Source of the DNA: JBCDKH01 sp964388485
GTDB lineage: Bacteria > Planctomycetota > Phycisphaerae > Tepidisphaerales > Tepidisphaeraceae
NCBI GenBank assembly: GCA_964388485.1
Contig: CAYMAS010000006.1
Span: forward strand, 57,648 to 121,647
Reading direction: 5' to 3'
Length of the DNA: 64,000 bases
Below the pieces are notes generated by a model. That model made no database searches. It worked only from the letters and a program-made list of their open reading frames with translations, and had not been told where the DNA came from. Shown piece by piece: positions 61,239-64,000 of the stretch. Each line of letters starts with the position of its first letter. Position 1 is the first letter of the stretch. The position numbers and the translations under genes are program-made.

Positions 61239-62336
61239 TCAGTGACCTGCGGCGAAGAAGGTGCGGATGCTGTCGTAGATGTCGTGCTTCGTGTTGACGC
61301 GGCTGGTGAGCACCTTCTCCTGGCCATCGAGGTGTTCGTGGATGGAGTTGATGAAGTTGCCGCTGCCGTAGGCGCTGGCGACTTGGCAATAGCCGAACAG
61401 GTTGCACGCCGGCAACAGGGTGTCGCGGATGAGGCTGACGCAGGTGCGATTGTCAGCTTCCGACGAGTTGTCGCCGTCGGAGAAATGGAACGCGTAGATG
61501 TTCCAGTCGATCGGGTTGTAGTGCTGAGCGATGAGGTTGGTGCAGCACTTGTATGCGGAGCTGATCCGCGTGCCGCCGTCTTCGCGAAGGTGGTAGAAGG
61601 CGTGCTTGTCGACTTCTTTGGCGTTGACGTCGTGGACGATGTAGCGTGTTTCGATGCCGTCGTAGTTGTTGCGAAGCCAGGTGTCGATCCAGAAGGCTTC
61701 CAGGCGGACGAGTTCCTTTTGCTCCGGGCCCATGGAGCCGCTGACGTCCATCATGAAGATAACCAGCGCGTTGCTTTGGGGTGTTTTGGTCTCCTTCCAG
61801 GAGCGATAGCGGATGTCGTTTTTCTCCGGGATGATGACGGGCCGGCGGCTGTCGTAGCTGCCGAGCATGATCTGCCGCTTGAGGGCCTCGCGATACGACC
61901 GCTTGAAGTGCCTGAGGCCTTCGGGTCCGACCCGTCGGATGCCGCGGTAGCGATCCTTTTGGGTGCTGATGCGGTGTCGGCCCTTGGGCTCGATGCGGGG
62001 CAGCTCGAGTTCCTCACCGAGCATCTCGGCGAGTTCGTCGAGGCCGAGCTCGACCTCGAGGATGTGCCGGCCTTCTTCCTCACCGCCCTGCGTGCCTCCG
62101 CCCTCGCCCTGCCCGAGGCCGTCGCCGGGCTCGCCGTCGCCCATGCCAACGCCGCCCTTGTTGTCGCCGTAGCGGAAGTTGGGCAGCTCGACCGAGTGGA
62201 CCGGGATGGAGATGAGGTCCTTGCCCTCCTTGCCGATGAGCTCGCCCTTGCTGATGAACCGTCGCAAATCGTCGCGGATCTTGCCCTTGACGATCTGGCG
62301 GAAGCGTTGGTGGTCTTTGTCGATCGAGAGGACCAT
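61239..62336 (-). CDS. yeaH: YeaH-like DUF444 protein
   Basis: A 365-residue protein of the DUF444 family. Landmarks: QRFRQIVKGKIRDDLRRFIS at the start, the Gly/Asp-rich linker GDGEPGDGLGQGEGGGTQGG, and a VWA-like domain with VIFMMDVSGSMGPEQKELVR (MIDAS DxSxS), IVHDVNAKEVDKHAFYHLRE, GGTRISSAYK and AFHFSDGDNSSEADNRTC. YeaH normally sits beside the kinase PrkA (YeaG) in E. coli and Bacillus relatives, and does here with one gene between. It probably acts with PrkA in a stress/starvation response. SpoVR is not adjacent. Confidence 0.93.
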   Translation of the reverse strand: MVLSIDKDHQRFRQIVKGKIRDDLRRFISKGELIGKEGKDLISIPVHSVELPNFRYGDNKGGVGMGDGEPGDGLGQGEGGGTQGGEEEGRHILEVELGLDELAEMLGEELELPRIEPKGRHRISTQKDRYRGIRRVGPEGLRHFKRSYREALKRQIMLGSYDSRRPVIIPEKNDIRYRSWKETKTPQSNALVIFMMDVSGSMGPEQKELVRLEAFWIDTWLRNNYDGIETRYIVHDVNAKEVDKHAFYHLREDGGTRISSAYKCCTNLIAQHYNPIDWNIYAFHFSDGDNSSEADNRTCVSLIRDTLLPACNLFGYCQVASAYGSGNFINSIHEHLDGQEKVLTSRVNTKHDIYDSIRTFFAAGH

Positions 62337-62345
62337 GGCGGAGCG

Positions 62346-62942
62346 TCAGGTACCCGGCCGCGGGAAGAGGTCCTGGACCCTTACCTTGAAAGCAGGCAGA
62401 AGATCGGGAAGAAGGAGTTCGTCAGCCCCCGCCAACTTCGCGTCGAATTGGCCGTGGAGGTAACGAGTGACAGTTCGGGTGATCGGGAACAACACCCAAA
62501 CTTCAGGAAATCCTGCCTCCGCGTAGTCGTGCAGCTTATCATCGAGCTCGCCGGCCCGGTCGTTGATCGAGACGACTTCGACCGCCAGGTCCGGCACGAT
62601 CGGCAACGTGCCGACGTCTCCGTGCTCGTCCATCTCGACGTCTTTCAATCGCTCGGGCCGCACGACGCTGACGTCCGGCATGCGGTAGCGGTTCGGCTTG
62701 TTCGGGAAGCACCGGTAGCCGAGGCCGTCTTGGAAGACGAAAGCGTCACCCGCCGCCGACTTGAGGCGGTGGTGGGCCTCGCCGGCAGTGAGTACGGATA
62801 GCAAACTCATGGTGTGTGTCCTCAGTTCCCCGTCGACATATTCCGATCCGGCTTGCCCCTCGAGGAGCACGAGTTCCTCTTCCGTCGGCTCGTCGCCGAT
62901 GTCCGCGGTCGAAGGAGGCGGTGGTGCCTGTAGCAGCGTCAT
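62346..62942 (-). CDS. Uma2-family (DUF820) restriction endonuclease-like protein
   Basis: A 198-residue PD-(D/E)xK-fold protein. Family pattern: EYVDGELRTHTMS, RMPDVSVVRPERL (PDxxV; catalytic D), PDLAVEVVSINDRAGELDDK (L.VEV.SP.......K, catalytic E and K) and LHDYAEAGFPEVWVLFP (Y...GvpevWiidp). These are common in cyanobacteria and planctomycetes; their role is unknown. It lies between prkA and the DUF444 gene with gaps of 3 and 9 bases, so it is part of that operon. Confidence 0.88.
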   Translation of the reverse strand: MTLLQAPPPPSTADIGDEPTEEELVLLEGQAGSEYVDGELRTHTMSLLSVLTAGEAHHRLKSAAGDAFVFQDGLGYRCFPNKPNRYRMPDVSVVRPERLKDVEMDEHGDVGTLPIVPDLAVEVVSINDRAGELDDKLHDYAEAGFPEVWVLFPITRTVTRYLHGQFDAKLAGADELLLPDLLPAFKVRVQDLFPRPGT

Positions 62943-62945
62943 GGC

Positions 62946-64000
62946 TTATTCTTCTCCTTTCGTGTCGCCCCGTGCGAAGATGCTGGCGACGTAGTTTAAT
63001 ACGTCGGTCGCCGAGGCGTCGTTGTAGCCGAAGTACTTGATGAGCCGGTCCTTGACGACGTCGATCTTCTGCTGCGTCTCGTCGTCGACCACGCTGCTGA
63101 CGAGGTTCTTGAGCTTGATCGTGTCCCGCTGGTCCTCGAAGAGCTTGAGCTCGAGGGCCTTGAGCAGCCGGCTGTTGGTGTTGTACTCGAACTTTCGGCC
63201 GTCGAGGGCGAGGGCGCCGATGTAGTTCATGATCTCCTGGCGGAAGTCGTCCTTGCGAGACTCGGGGATGTCGATCTTCGTCTCGATCGACCGCATCAGG
63301 CGCTCGTCGGGCTCCTCGTCCTTGCCGGTGTAGCGGTTGCGGACCTTCTCGTGCTGCGTGTAGGCCCGCACGTTCTCGATGTAGTTCGCCGCGAGCCGCT
63401 TGATGGCGTCTTCGTCAGCGCTGATGGCCCGCTGGACCTCGCCCTTGATGATATCCTCGTACTCCTCCTTCACGACGCTCAGCAGTTCGCGGTACTCCTG
63501 CTTGAGCTCTTCATCCGTGATGAGCGAGTGCTGGCTCAAACCGGCCTCCAGTTCGTTCATCACCATGAACGGGTTGATCATCGCGTCGGCCTGCGCCTGG
63601 TGGCTGACGAGGGTGTTGCTGATCTTGTCCTGGATGTACCTGGGGCTGATGCCGGTCATCCCCTCGCGCGGCGACTCGTCGCGTAGCTCACGAATCGACT
63701 CTTCTGTAAAGCCTGGAATGCTCCGGCCGTTGTAGAGCTTGAGCTTCTGCAGCTTCGTGATGCCCGCCTTCTTCGGCTCGGCCAGCCGCGTCAGCAGCGC
63801 CCACATCGCCGCCACCTCGATTGTGTGCGGCGCAACGTGGATGCCGCGAATGCGTTCGCCAGCGAAGTCCTTCTCGTAGATTTTGATCTCGTCATCAAGC
63901 CGCGTGTTGTAAGGCACGTCGATTTTGATGGTCCGGTCACGAAACGCCTCCATCATCTCGTTGCCCTGGAGCCGCTTGTACTCCGGCTCGTTCGTGTGCC
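62946..64000 (-). CDS. prkA: PrkA (YeaG-like) serine protein kinase, C-terminal part
   Basis: The last 351 codons are in the window; the N-terminal AAA-like part lies beyond it. The visible part starts TNEPEYKRLQGNEMMEAFRD, typical of the PrkA AAA/kinase boundary, followed by RTIKIDVPYNTRLDDEIKIY and then the helical C-terminal domain (HVAPHTIEVAAMWALLTRLA, SPREGMTGISPRYIQDKISN). PrkA/YeaG kinases act in sporulation or stationary-phase stress. The frame is intact to the window edge. It is the first visible gene of the prkA / Uma2 / yeaH / GT4 run. Confidence 0.92.
   Translation of the reverse strand, partial: HTNEPEYKRLQGNEMMEAFRDRTIKIDVPYNTRLDDEIKIYEKDFAGERIRGIHVAPHTIEVAAMWALLTRLAEPKKAGITKLQKLKLYNGRSIPGFTEESIRELRDESPREGMTGISPRYIQDKISNTLVSHQAQADAMINPFMVMNELEAGLSQHSLITDEELKQEYRELLSVVKEEYEDIIKGEVQRAISADEDAIKRLAANYIENVRAYTQHEKVRNRYTGKDEEPDERLMRSIETKIDIPESRKDDFRQEIMNYIGALALDGRKFEYNTNSRLLKALELKLFEDQRDTIKLKNLVSSVVDDETQQKIDVVKDRLIKYFGYNDASATDVLNYVASIFARGDTKGEE

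Noticed and set aside
1..64000. CRISPR arrays or complete insertion sequences
   Set aside because: No spaced direct-repeat array, transposase signature or paired IS ends were seen. The short 17-base tandem repeats have no spacers.

Overview
The window is a high-GC bacterial chromosome segment that most resembles a planctomycete, probably of the Phycisphaerae. The evidence is family content: a PEP-CTERM secreted protein, a partial pseudopilin with a type IV class III leader, a 1,116-residue surface protein with an LEPR-xLL-like motif (LEQRRML), planctomycete-style C-x2-C-x-Y-D-L zinc ribbons, an H-x-DG pseudopilin-like tail on a large exported protein, and an exploded housekeeping gene order (S12-S7 without fusA/tuf, L34 without rnpA, sdhA without sdhB/C beside it).

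Layout. 1-6.7 kb is an extracytoplasmic/carbohydrate block: pseudopilin, PEP-CTERM protein, divergent LacI regulator, DUF4380-type exported protein, and the giant LEPR-xLL/CBM6/PKD/beta-helix protein. 7-19 kb is housekeeping: rpmH, rnc, a split coaC...coaB operon containing a PIN-domain toxin-antitoxin-like pair, mnmE, nfo, a single-domain response regulator, rnr, rpsG and rpsL. 19-24 kb has a TPR/trypsin-like protease, a DUF2007/zinc-ribbon membrane protein, sdhA and a small exported protein.

24.8-30.35 kb looks like a scar of past integration. It starts at an intact tRNA-Ser(UGA) and ends at a decayed copy of the same tRNA on the same strand. In between are a 1,395-residue CheB-CheR-PAS-histidine kinase-REC fusion, whose CheB catalytic Asp is Asn, and a broken C-terminal fragment of a type I restriction HsdR.

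30.4-38.3 kb is a four-gene minus-strand operon: an FHA protein, an ABC permease fused to an NHL propeller with an internal lipoprotein signal, a VWA/glutaminase-like membrane protein, and a MoxR ATPase. 38.5-50.4 kb holds an H1-like lysine-rich protein, an RNase HII-like protein, gatB, tsaC, a PhoD-like phosphatase, bamD-like and lptE-like lipoproteins, ftsH, tal and a zinc alcohol dehydrogenase. Two REP-like inverted repeat pairs lie in the gaps between these genes. 50.4-53.3 kb has two exported proteins of unknown function and a duplicated tail fragment. 53.5-60 kb is a complete Mrp-type cation/proton antiporter operon (fused A+B, then C, D, E, F, G). 60-64 kb on the minus strand is prkA (cut by the window end), a Uma2-family endonuclease, a yeaH-like DUF444 gene and a GT4 glycosyltransferase, tightly packed.

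No CRISPR array, rRNA, complete insertion sequence, riboswitch or replication origin was seen. All names come from reading motifs by eye; no database search was run.
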